A program made the position numbers and the translations under genes. From positions 1-24,833 of the forward strand of contig JADGJL010000334.1 in the NCBI GenBank assembly GCA_027600665.1: a stretch of 24,833 bases of DNA, read 5' to 3'. The DNA comes from Irineochytrium annulatum. Taxonomy: Eukaryota > Chytridiomycota > Chytridiomycetes > Chytridiales > Chytridiaceae. Of the stretch, positions 1 through 8,575 are shown in pieces; the stretch's first letter is position 1; every line of letters starts with the position of its first letter. Below the pieces are notes generated by a model that had not been told where the DNA came from, ran no database searches, and worked only from the letters and a program-made list of their open reading frames with translations.

Positions 1-92
1 GGATAGAACGATAAAGTATAAGCTCCCTTCGGCCGCATGTGTGTGTTGATTGACGTCAACATAACATCTACATCAAGAACGGGGAAACTCAC

Positions 93-531
93 TTGCCGTG
101 AGCGCGGATGGCGTGCGCGAGAGGAGCGTATTTGGCCCTCAGCTTGTCGACCTCAACTTTAATGGATCAACGAAGTTATCAACATCAGCAAGCCATAAAA
201 AACAAAAATATATCCTCATAGAACAACAAACCCTTCTCCTTTCCGGCAGCTTCGGCCTTCGCGACCTCTCCCATCCCATCCCCAATGGTGACTCTGAGAG
301 TCCTGCGATAGTTAACGACGCGGAGCGTGAGGAAGGCGTTGAGCCTAAAAGCGCAAGAGAACCAGTCAATACGTCGCAGTGAATGCTTTAAACGCCACGG
401 ACGGAAAGACGGGGAAGGAAGTACGTCCTAGTCTTGATCTCCCGATCGCGGTGACGCTGACAAACAACTTGAACTTACCCAACAAAGGGAAGACTCCATA
501 GGCCAACGACGGGGACGAGCGGGACAGTCAT
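93..531 (-). CDS. MAPEG family membrane protein (microsomal GST-like), 3' end cut by window edge
   Basis: Three exons are visible on the minus strand: 531-479, 344-232 and 156-93, with introns of 134 and 75 nt. The third exon ends at a GTGAGT donor and the next exon lies beyond position 1. The protein starts MTVPLVPVVGLWSLPFVG, a first membrane segment, then carries the MAPEG pattern of a basic stretch followed by IGDG (VVNYRRTLRVTIGDGMGEV) and, after an inserted charged segment, HAIRAHGN. In MAPEG proteins the RAHGN motif begins the second helix and contributes to glutathione or substrate binding. Members act in ER or outer membranes as glutathione transferases or peroxidases, or are uncharacterised small membrane proteins. 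The AAG acceptor at 157-159 is weak but is needed to keep the frame. The ATG at 529-531 follows no longer in-frame start. Family assignment is fairly sure; substrate is unknown. Confidence 0.78.
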
Positions 532-827
532 GATGAGATCGGGTGGATGGATGAGATGCCGGCGCGACGATGGAGCTGGCTTGGCTTTTGACTCACGGAC
601 GAGAATGGCCGAATATGGCGGTGTCATTGATTAATGAGCGGCGGAGAAACCATGATGCCGGCCGACAGGCTCCGCGTCCGCTCCACGGACAGCCAGCCGA
701 ATACCACCCTGTTGCATTGACCACTTCCTCCATCACCTTCCCCAACTTCTCAAGACGCGTGGCCGAGATTGTGTTGGACAGCCCGTTTGGCAATACTTGT
801 TGTCACTATATTTTCTATGCAACCCAA

Positions 828-2814
828 TTATTTAAGTAATAAACACCCCGTAGGCCACAGTCCAGCCTCCTTCAGCGTCCCTCTAGCTTTTTGCTCACGC
901 AGACGAACGGGTCCGAGTGGCAGATGCAGGCCCCATTCTTTCCCATGAAGTGCTGGCCCGAGTACTTTAACAAGTAGCTCGCGTAGTCGCGAAAATGTGA
1001 GGTCCGCAGGTAAACACGCGAGGCAGTATTCGACCGATTGCGACGGAACTCGGACGCGAAGGCGCGTCGTGCCAGAAACGGCGCTAATTTTATCTCCAGC
1101 AGCTGGTTGCAGGCTGGATTGCGGACCGTCCTCGGAGTAGCAAAGGTTAACGGTCTGAATCTGGGGCAGGTAACGTTAAAAAAAAAAAAGCGGACAAGCG
1201 TCATTAAAAAGATAGACCCACCTGCGGTGCATCAACCAGCTCCTCGCCCAAGTCAATCACGTTCCCATCTCTCACAACGCGTCTCGAGACCCTCGACGCC
1301 CTGCCCTGCATCGGCTCGGCACTACTTTCGCCAAACAACGAGCTTTGGCTTTTAAACCGCTCAACGACCCGCGATGGCCGCGACACGTTTTCGTCAAGCA
1401 CGAATCCTTGTCCCCCATACGCGCGATAACTAGTGCCGGGCACCTCATAGGCCTCCTCGTGCCTGTCTTTAAGGTCGAACGGCACGCCTTCAGGATGCTC
1501 GTCCTTGAGCTCGTAAGGAAAGTACCCGTCCAGGAGGTCGCTCATGAACAACCGCGTTGCCGGGAGAGCGTATGGCCGGAACCCCGCGCCGGATGTGCCA
1601 GAGTGACCGAGGATGATGCCGTTGGAAAAGATCGTCAACGGTATGGACGTCGGGATGCGAAGGGTGCCTCCGCTGCCCGTTGAGACTGCAGACGCGATTC
1701 CCTCGCCGGCGAGGCGGTTGAGGTCTTTTATCGAGCGGGTAAGTGCGGACATGTTATAGGGGAAGGTCGTGGAGGGCACAGAGTTGCGGTTTGAAGAGGC
1801 GTTGAGGAAAGAGGGAGGGGGTGCTGGCGTTGTGGCCGTTGCGATGGAGTCGCGCGGTGTCCAAGTAGGAGCAGATGTGCTGGGGTGCTTAAGGTGGCTG
1901 GATGTAGCCTCGATGCCGACGGAAGAGGACGAGACTGTCGAATGCGTGGAAGTTGAGGAGGTTTGGCGAAGACGAGTTGGCGCTTTAGAGGGGTCGAGCA
2001 TCGTCGCTGTCATAAGGTCAATGGTGTCGCGGAAGTCGAAAGGTCGGGATTGCGCCAGGGACTCCATTGCCGCAATCTTCTCCTCAAGAAATTTACAATG
2101 AGCCGCTAAAGCAGCCAACTGAAAGAGCGTCGCGTTAGCGCCACTCGGAAAGCAATTCCTGTCCTGGCGATACCTCAGCAGCACCGGAGTGCTTCCGAAG
2201 TGTCTCGATGTCGTGTTCCAGTTTGGTGATAACAAGATCCTGGGGTGATGTTATTGAAAGCACCTTGTCGTAGCAATTCTAAGCTAACGCACCCGCTTTT
2301 CAACGTCGGATTTGGCAATGCGATAGAGGCTTTCGACTTTGCTGAGGCGGGCAGCCAGGGAGGCTGTTAAGTCTGTTGACACAGTTGCATGTGGACGGGA
2401 TTCACATGGCGGTTGTGGTTGCACTATGAGAACAGTTGGAAACGGCCCTAAAGCATGCAACCTCATACGAGAAACAGCATAAAAGCTTCTACCTTCATCT
2501 ACGGCCTTGGTTGCTCCCGTCTTTACTGCAGCTGGAGCGGCTGCGCCACCGAGAGAGTTAACAGAAGGAGCGGCCGCAGAGACGCGAACGGCATTCGAGG
2601 AAGGCGGACGACGGATCAGCGAAGGTCGCCCTGATGCCGTCGCCAGCGTCTTAGTAGCGTTGATTTTCGACGAGGTCGAACTGGATGACCGCGATGCAGA
2701 CGCGATGGCATGAAGAGAGGAGTCGCTTGAGAGTGGTGGAAGCTGTATCTTGCCTCCAGCCTGCGCGCCGGCGCCGTCGGCGGCCCCTTCGCGGTCGTGG
2801 TCGCGGACGGTCAT
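828..2814 (-). CDS. UBXN11-like SEP/UBX domain protein
   Basis: Model: exons 2814-2293, 2239-2174, 2118-1222 and 1160-828, giving 605 aa. Introns are 53, 55 and 61 nt; the second contains GCTAAC. The N-terminal third is Ser/Ala-rich and low complexity. A coiled coil follows (KVESLYRIAKSDVEKR, then DLVITKLEHDIETLRK). Next comes DLNRLAGEG and an SEP domain (IPLTIFSNGIIL, then MSDLLDGYFPYELKDEHPEG and VPFDLKDRHEE), which is the UBXN11 order. The last exon is a divergent UBX fold ending TLKEAGLWPTGCLLLK, matching the usual UBX C-terminus. SEP/UBX proteins are p97/Cdc48 cofactors; UBXN11 (socius) in animals is linked to Rho/Rnd GTPases and actin. An in-frame 120-nt GT...CAG segment at 2492-2373 may be a further intron; removing it joins the coiled coil directly and gives 565 aa. 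An in-frame stop precedes the ATG at 2814. Confidence 0.85.
2373..2492 (-). other. possible in-frame (retainable) intron in the UBXN11-like gene
   Basis: The stretch begins GTAGAAGC after GATGAAG and ends GTCAACAG. It is exactly 120 nt and contains no in-frame stop, so splicing or retention both keep the frame. Its translation (for example HALGPFPTVLIVQPQPP) looks unlike the coiled coil on either side, while removal joins VDE to DLTASLAARLSKVESLY. It may be an intron or an optional insert. Confidence 0.45.
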
Positions 2815-3208
2815 CGTCCCAAGATGTTCAGGATTTGCGAACGTTGGCGATCACTGACTGCCTTACCTAAACAGGTCGTGGATCATGCCGTAAATTAAGC
2901 ACTCGCTTCAAAAGCAGTGGAAGAAGTCTCCAGGAATTGAATGATTAGCTTCTTATAAACAAAATTTCAATTTATAAACAAATTCGCGAGCGTAATTTCT
3001 CAAAAATAGATTGTAAGTAGATTGCTCAATAGCACGCAACATCATTTGAAACATACGGTCAGGTTTATTTTTTATTTTAAAAACTTAATATAGAAGGGAG
3101 GGAGGACGGGACGAGGATCAAGTATTTCGCATCCGACACGGTCATGCCGGAGACGGAGAAGTGAATATAAAGAAGAAACAAGAAGAAGATAAAAAGTAGA
3201 AGAGGAGA
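2815..3208. other. intergenic stretch between the riboswitch and the UBXN11-like gene
   Basis: No convincing coding region. On the minus strand, 3208-3086 is very pyrimidine-rich and lacks AG. The first AG is at 3085-3084 and two AATAAA signals follow at 3076-3071 and 3069-3064, consistent with the end of the THI5 transcript. The remainder (about 2880-3060) is AT-rich with nothing recognisable and should hold the promoter of the UBXN11-like gene. Confidence 0.6.
3064..3076 (-). terminator. tandem AATAAA polyadenylation signals, probable THI5 3' end
   Basis: Read on the minus strand, AATAAA occurs at 3076-3071 and again at 3069-3064, just after the AG at 3085-3084. The position suits the 3' end of a THI5 transcript carrying the riboswitch in its 3' UTR. 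The motif alone is weak evidence in AT-rich DNA. Confidence 0.45.
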
Positions 3209-3328
3209 GAGAGCAATCCCCACGCATGCATTAACATGATCGGGTGGTTGACGGTAGTTTCTCAGCCATTGCGCCAAAATAGACCTTCAAAAACAAAAAG
3301 TAGACATGGGCACCCGTTTGCTGCTCTC
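3209..3328 (-). promoter_or_regulatory. TPP riboswitch (THI-box) aptamer, located 3' of THI5
   Basis: Read on the minus strand. P1 is an 8-bp stem, GAGAGCAG (3328-3321) with UUGCUCUC (3216-3209). P2 pairs ACGG (3317-3314) with CCGU (3254-3251). P3 closes with GCC (3311-3309) and GGC (3267-3265), carries a long A/U-rich apical extension, and is followed by the conserved UGAGA (whole CUGAGA at 3265-3260). The second arm has CACCCGAUC, P5 CAUG/CAUG (3238-3235 with 3228-3225) around loop UUAAUG, and GCGUGGGGA (3225-3217). Each block lines up with the thiM/THIC consensus (CACCUGAUC, AUAAUG, GCGUAGGGA) with one change per block. Thiamine pyrophosphate is the expected ligand. The element begins 84 nt after the THI5 stop codon, so it is most simply a 3'-UTR element of THI5. 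A 5'-leader role for the gene starting at 2814 is less likely. Confidence 0.94.
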
Positions 3329-3412
3329 GACGCTATGTGGACTTCCTCAGGCGATTGGAAGGTCTTTGAAGGGGTGACAAAAACGCCATATAAGTGGCCA
3401 GGTAAAAGCTCC

Positions 3413-4463
3413 TTAGGACAGGTACTCGTTCGTCATGTTCTGCACGAAGAGATCATCGACGACGCCAAGCGTCTTTGAAAAGTTGGTGACCTTCGTCCAA
3501 TCGCGTTGAATATTCTCGAGCGACTTCGAGAAGTAGGGCAACGACCGATTGAACATTTTGCGGTTCAAATCGGAACCAAGGTACGGCTTCATCTCGACAT
3601 ACAGGTTGTACGCCTTGACGGGGCTCGCAAGCATGTATTCGGTGGCTCGCTTGACTGCCTTGAGGAAGGCTCTGACCTTGTCAGGGTTCTCTTCAATAAA
3701 TTTGTCATTGCCGATGTAAAGGACTGAGCAGAAGCAGCAGCAGCCCAAGTCGGCAAGCTCGTCAATTCGAAGCATGCCGACGTCGTCAGCCGTACGCCCT
3801 TGCTACGGACCAGCAAATGATTAGAGTGACACCCAGGACAAAAATGAAAAACAAACAATGATGTGCGTGCATACCTTGATGGACCACTCCTCGAGTTCGA
3901 CCTGCTGGATGTTCTCCAAACCAACACCGGCATCGATGACGCCACGAATGATGGCATCCGACACGTTCATTCCCACGCGAACGGCGGTGTAGTCGTCAGG
4001 CTGGAAATGGTTTGCGATGGTTAGACGACTGGAAAAAGGTATAAAAAAACCAGAAGAAGTTCACCGTCATGCCGTAGCGCTTAGTCAACGCATCAATGAT
4101 GACCTTGCCGAATTCGCCGACGTAGCCGATGCGACGGCCGCGCAGCGAGGTGAAGTCCTCAGTGACGGTCCCGCGACTCTTGAGGTAGACTATACCAGTG
4201 AACGGCTCATCCAGCAGCGTGCCGACGGATGTGACCGGGAAGCCGCGGGCGGCGGCGGCGATGGTGTGGATCATGGCCTTGCATCCGAGGTCGATCTTCC
4301 CGCTGCCGATGATTTCGGTCACATCGCTGGGATCGCTCGGTTCCAGAATGGCGACCTTGATGCCCTCGTCCGTGAAGTAGCCGAGCTTCTGGGCGAGGTA
4401 GAGGGGCGCATGATACGGGTTGGCAGCCCAGTTGAGCAGGACGGTGATCTTGTCGGTCGACAT
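3413..4463 (-). CDS. THI5: 4-amino-5-hydroxymethyl-2-methylpyrimidine phosphate (HMP-P) synthase, THI5/NMT1 family
   Basis: Exons 4463-4065, 4000-3875 and 3802-3413, with phase-0 introns of 64 and 72 nt; 304 aa. The enzyme makes the pyrimidine half of thiamine from PLP and one of its own histidines in a single-turnover reaction using iron. The N-terminus [12 protein letters not shown] is typical. Lys62 (PLP) and His66 (consumed) are both present in GCKAMIHT, as are [20 protein letters not shown] and the CCCFC motif at 196-200. The protein stops right after TNEYLS, about 35 residues before the usual family end (near 340 aa), and I found no downstream exon restoring that tail. A longer reading from 4556 has no family support, so the ATG at 4463 is chosen. 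Regulation: a TPP riboswitch lies 84 nt past the stop; none was found in the 5' region. Confidence 0.95.
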
Positions 4464-5788
4464 CGCGTTTTTCGAGCGCGTTTTTTTTCGGATGATCAAC
4501 TCAACTGTGATTTTCAGCGCGATGTGACCCTCAAAGCCGCCCGATTCCCGTGGCACGCTTAGTGAATTCGCCGATGGAGTTCAACGAAGCGAGCAAGCGA
4601 GCGCGTGGAAGCTGGAACAGAAGTTGGAATGGGGAAAGGCGCCTGCCTAGCCCTTTCCATCAGTTAATGCAGTTTGACGACAGAGAAATAGCGATGGATG
4701 CGCAAACAACGGGGGGAAGTGGTCTTCTGAACAGCGAAGTCCGACACGCGGTGGCACAGAATAAGAAGTCGCTATTATGAGGAGCCGGTGACGTTGTGGC
4801 TATATTTGCAGAAAGAGGGAGACGGCAGGGCAGTACCGCAGTTTCCTCTTTGTTTATCAACGAGAGGAAAGATGAGTAATAAAACGCTTTTCGTTCAGTG
4901 ATATTAATGCTTCGGAATATGTAGATGAAACGATGTTCATAATTCCATCGCGAAAACCATATTGTCGATCCTCTGGAACTGCCAACTCCGTCTCGCTTTG
5001 TACAGGATGGGTCAAATCCGTTGTCGGTAGGGGGACATGTGGTATGTTGGAGGAAGCACTGTCGTCTTGTGCCTATTTATTGCGTATCGAAAGAAAACCT
5101 TCTTGACTTGGAGAGAAGCAACATTAATGCTGTAACCAGGATGAGGATAAAAGAGCACTTTTTTCCGCTTGAACAGGAGATTTTACGGGTGACTAGTCGC
5201 AGGCTTCTGGTACTGCTAACATGGCCGCATTTCTCAACCGTGCTCAGCGTGCCGAACGTCGACAAATCCTCGTACGTCATATCCATATCGACCTCATTTA
5301 CTCGTGAGCACAGTATAGGACGTCGCAGCCATTGTGAAGTGTATGCCCGCCAGCACCGATCAAAAACGGTTCTAACGCACGCGAGTTAATGATTTTCTGC
5401 GTAATGGAAATCCAACTGGGCGAGTCCTGATCGCCAATGAACACCGAGTCCCTGAGCTCCAGTCAAAGAAAGCTATCGACCGAAGTATGATCAGCCTGTC
5501 CAGCAATGGCCCAAAGAATGGCGGGCAATGAGAAGTCCTCCACTTTCTTGTACTTCATCTACCGACTGAACAACCTTTTGTCAATGGTATTTGGACTCGA
5601 TCACGAACCAGCGAGCATGTCGAATCGGTGATTACATCCATCGCTTGTCTTAGCCTACATTCAGACTTCCGCGTCTTCATATCAAACGCGCCGATAACAC
5701 CACGATCATTGCCTAATTAAAGTTTGTCAAGTCGCTACTGTGGGCTGCTTGTGCATTGTCTCGAAATAGCAGAAAACTGACTTTGAAC
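4464..5788. other. long gene-poor stretch between THI5 and TFIIIA
   Basis: Divergent intergenic region of about 1.3 kb. About 4464-5000 shows nothing beyond short AT-rich patches and should contain the THI5 promoter; I looked for a second THI-box and saw none. About 5080-5700 contains broken coding-like sequence on the minus strand (separate entry). The last 80 bases before 5789 would be the TFIIIA leader. Confidence 0.6.
5077..5700 (-). pseudogene. possible decayed protein-coding relic of unknown family
   Basis: Several short minus-strand stretches read like protein but sit in different frames or are split by stops. Examples are SVDEVQESGGLLIA and LPAILWAIAGQADH (about 5560-5490), SVFIGDQDSPSWISITQK (about 5450-5390) and VDMDMTYEDLSTFGTLS (about 5290-5240). 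I could not join them with credible introns. I do not recognise the family. It could be a dead gene, a transposon remnant or chance. Confidence 0.3.
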
Positions 5789-7197
5789 ATGGAGTTGGGC
5801 GTGAACATCGCCGCTGACATTTGGGACTTCCCCGGCTCCGAGGACGGCCAGGATGAAGCGCAGGACGGCAGACCGGTCTCGCTGAAGCGGCGGGGCATCC
5901 AGCGGCAGCGGGGTCGACGAGTGAGGGCGAAGCTGGACGACGACTTCTCGTTCGAGCCTAGCGACGAGGGGGACGGGACGGACAGCGAATTCGTAGCCGT
6001 CTGCTCTGAGTCTGAGCTCAGTGATATGGATCCCCATGACGACGGTCGGTCGACGCCTGAGGAGTCGATGTTCGGGACGTCTGGAAAGCAGCTGCTGGCC
6101 TGCTTGGAGGACGGATGCGGCAAGGCATTCAAGAAGCCGGCTCACTTGAAGCAGCATATGATGTCCCATTCGGATGAGGTTTGTCTCTTCCTTGCTTTCG
6201 TCTTCGCTAACTGTCATGGCAACAGCGGCCGTATAAATGCGCAATGGAAGGATGCCCAAAAACTTACAAGCGACCATCTCACCTAGCCATCCACGCTCTC
6301 ACGCACGCGGCCACGGAGGAAGACCGCAAGCCCTTCGTCTGCACACACGAAGACTGCGGCAAGTCTTTCTCCAACCAGCATCATCTCAACCGCCACGAGA
6401 AGGCACACGAGTTCGACGACTCGCCCTACGCATGTATTATCCCCTCCTGTCTTGGGCGCTTCAAGAAGAAATCGCAACTTCGCAAGCATCTTTGCATCCA
6501 CTCCGGCACATTACCCTACCCGTGTCCGAGTGACGGCTGCACGAAATCCTTCCGCGCACCCTCCGAACTCAAGTCCCACATAGCGTCCGCCCACGCGTCG
6601 GAGCCGCGGCATTCATGCGGGCACGACGGGTGCGAGGGCAGGCGGTTTGACAAATGGACCGACCTCCAGCGTCACATCAAGGAGTCCCACCCGCTCCGAT
6701 GCGCGCTCTGCGAAAAGGTCTTTACGCGCCGGGATACGCTGCGGAGCCACATGAAGTGTCACGAGGATCCCTCGCTGCGGGAGTTGTTGCCGTGTCCGCA
6801 CGATGGGTGCGAGCGCGCCGCGCATGGGTTCACGACCATGTACAACCTGAAGTCGCACGTGGACTCGGTTCACTTGGGTTTGAAGCCATGGGTGTGCAAG
6901 GAGGAGGGTTGTGGGGACGCGTTCACGCATAAGCACTCGCTCGCGAGACATAGGAGGACGGCGCACGTTGAGGGCCCCAAGCCGAGGAAGCCGCGGAAGG
7001 ATAAGAGTGACAACCGGCCGGAGCCTGGTGTTGCGGATTTGTTCACGGGGATGCATTATGAGGATGCGGAGAAGAGCGGGAGGAGGTTCGCGTGCGAGGT
7101 CGAGGGGTGCAAGTTTCGATATCACCGCCAGTATGATTTGAGTCGGCATGTGCGGTCAGCCCACGATGCCTCGCCCGCAGTGGAGGTTGAAAAATAG
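5789..7197 (+). CDS. transcription factor IIIA, ten C2H2 zinc fingers
   Basis: Exons 5789-6178 and 6226-7197, separated by a 47-nt phase-0 intron containing GCTAAC; 453 aa. TFIIIA binds the internal control region of 5S rRNA genes to recruit TFIIIC/RNA polymerase III, and binds 5S rRNA itself. The N-terminal 100 residues are acidic (for example DDDFSFEPSDEGDGTDS) with a basic patch KRRGIQRQRGRR. Ten tandem C2H2 fingers follow, finger 1 ending at the intron and the last ending near residue 442. Spacing between cysteines is mostly four residues; finger 7 is the short CALC form, and fingers 6 and 8 carry small inserts. A charged linker of about 45 residues (KPRKPRKDKSDNRPEP onward) separates fingers 9 and 10. 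The array length and linker fit fungal TFIIIA better than a general C2H2 repressor. Longer 5' reading has no ATG. Confidence 0.85.
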
Positions 7198-7400
7198 TGA
7201 GTCACGGAATACATACTTCGATGTGACATTCGGAAAATGGCTCTTCCGGTGTACAACGTTGGAATATTGGCTTGTGCAGCATTTGCAATTATAGTTTCGT
7301 GACATGGCTGCAAGAGCCTCAATTTATTTCTTTTTCAAGAAAACTGCAGACGTGTTGGAGGAATTCGTCCGGTTTCTCTGCGTGCACCCTGTGAAGGACA

Positions 7401-8511
7401 TTAATAGGCGAAGCGACGAAACAAAAGATCATCCCCAATATCCCCCTGCACGCTCGCTTGCGTGCCCGACGCCGACGCAACACTCCCACCACCGCCCAAG
7501 CTCCTTATCATCGAAGTAGAAGTGGAAACGAGAAATGCGAACCAATGACCGGCATCAATGTCCACAACCTCCGCCTTGGGGAAGAGCTTCCTAATCGTGC
7601 CCTCACACCCGCGCGGGATGTAATTCGACTGCGTGCCCCTAAGGAACAGCGTCGGGTTTGAGAATGTGGGAGTGGCACCGGGGGAGCTCGCCAGCGGGAA
7701 TCCCGCGATGTCGCTGTCCAACGCTTTTCCAAGCACGTCCAAATTGACGCGGAACTTCCAATGGCCCGGGGAGGTTTTGGACTCTTTGAGGTTCGTCAGG
7801 AGGAATTGACGGATGGAGAGATCCTGCGGATATTGTCAATTGTTTTTGACAACGAGATGGTGATAATGTAAAATGGGAAGGGGCAAGACTACCTTGATGG
7901 ATTCCCGCAAGATGGCGTCAGCTTCAGCATGCGACCTCACATTTGCAGCATCCACCATCTTCATCCTATCAGGCCCAGTATCAACATCACGAAAAAAGAA
8001 ACGATTCAAATACCTCTTCACATAATCCCCAAATTCGCTGGACAGCTTATGCGGGATCGGCGCCTTGTCCACCACCACGAGCTTATTCACCCTCCCCGGT
8101 CTCGTCAGTGCATAATGCATCGCCGTGTTCCCTCCCCTATTCTGATCATCAGCATGCGCTCCCCTCACGCTCCTTCACTCGCACGCCAACGCGCCCCTCA
8201 CCTACGCACATTGAATGCCCCAACAGATCCACCCTTTCTCCTTCCTGCCCCTGCACCTGCTCTATCACCCCATCCAAATCCCCACACATGGCATCAAACG
8301 TATGCACATCATCATGCGGCGAATCCCCGTGGTTCCTCAAGTCGAGCGCGATGACGCGAGTGGCGAGGCGGTTCGCGAGGGCGCGGGAGAGGGAGCGCCA
8401 GTTCTGCTTAGAGCCAAAGAGGCCGTGAAGGATCAGGAGGGGCGGATGGAACGGGGAGACGCTGGGCGGGGAATGGACATTGTAGGAGAGGCGGAGGCGG
8501 GGAGTGGGCAT
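7401..8511 (-). CDS. alpha/beta hydrolase, ABHD11/YbfF/IMO32-EAT1 family
   Basis: Exons 8511-8210, 8136-7893 and 7823-7401, introns 73 and 69 nt; 322 aa. Order of motifs: oxyanion-region ILHGLFGSKQNW, then LDLRNHGDSPHDDVHTF, nucleophile elbow GHSMGG (Ser at residue 100, with the Met codon split by intron 1), VDKAPIPH, the family signature IRQFLLTNL with RVNLDVL, TLFLRGTQSNYI, and the catalytic His in DAGHWFAF. Known relatives are mitochondrial or soluble esterases/thioesterases, including the fungal alcohol acetyltransferase EAT1; substrate cannot be told here. The C-terminal tail (Gly/Ser-rich, about 35 residues) is extra. The frame is open upstream to 8586 but has no ATG, so the ATG at 8511 is chosen, 64 nt after the stop of the upstream gene on the same strand; an upstream exon cannot be excluded. 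Confidence 0.88.
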
Positions 8512-8575
8512 TCGCCGAAGGGTGGCTTCAAATTGCTTGAACTGGCCTATTGTATTTATCGATGTTGCCAAATAT

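Noticed and set aside
1178..1190. Homopolymer A run as a retroelement tail
   Set aside because: Read on the minus strand it is the pyrimidine (T) tract of the third UBXN11-like intron, just before its acceptor.
3077..3277. Minus-strand 66-codon frame with a hydrophobic stretch
   Set aside because: It begins within the riboswitch, has no ATG at its first codon, and the apparent membrane segment is just the translated pyrimidine tract.
2815..3328. TPP riboswitch as the 5' leader of the UBXN11-like gene
   Set aside because: The aptamer ends about 400 bases upstream of that start and a p97 cofactor is not a thiamine gene, whereas THI5 on the same strand is the classic target. Kept only as the alternative to be excluded by transcripts.
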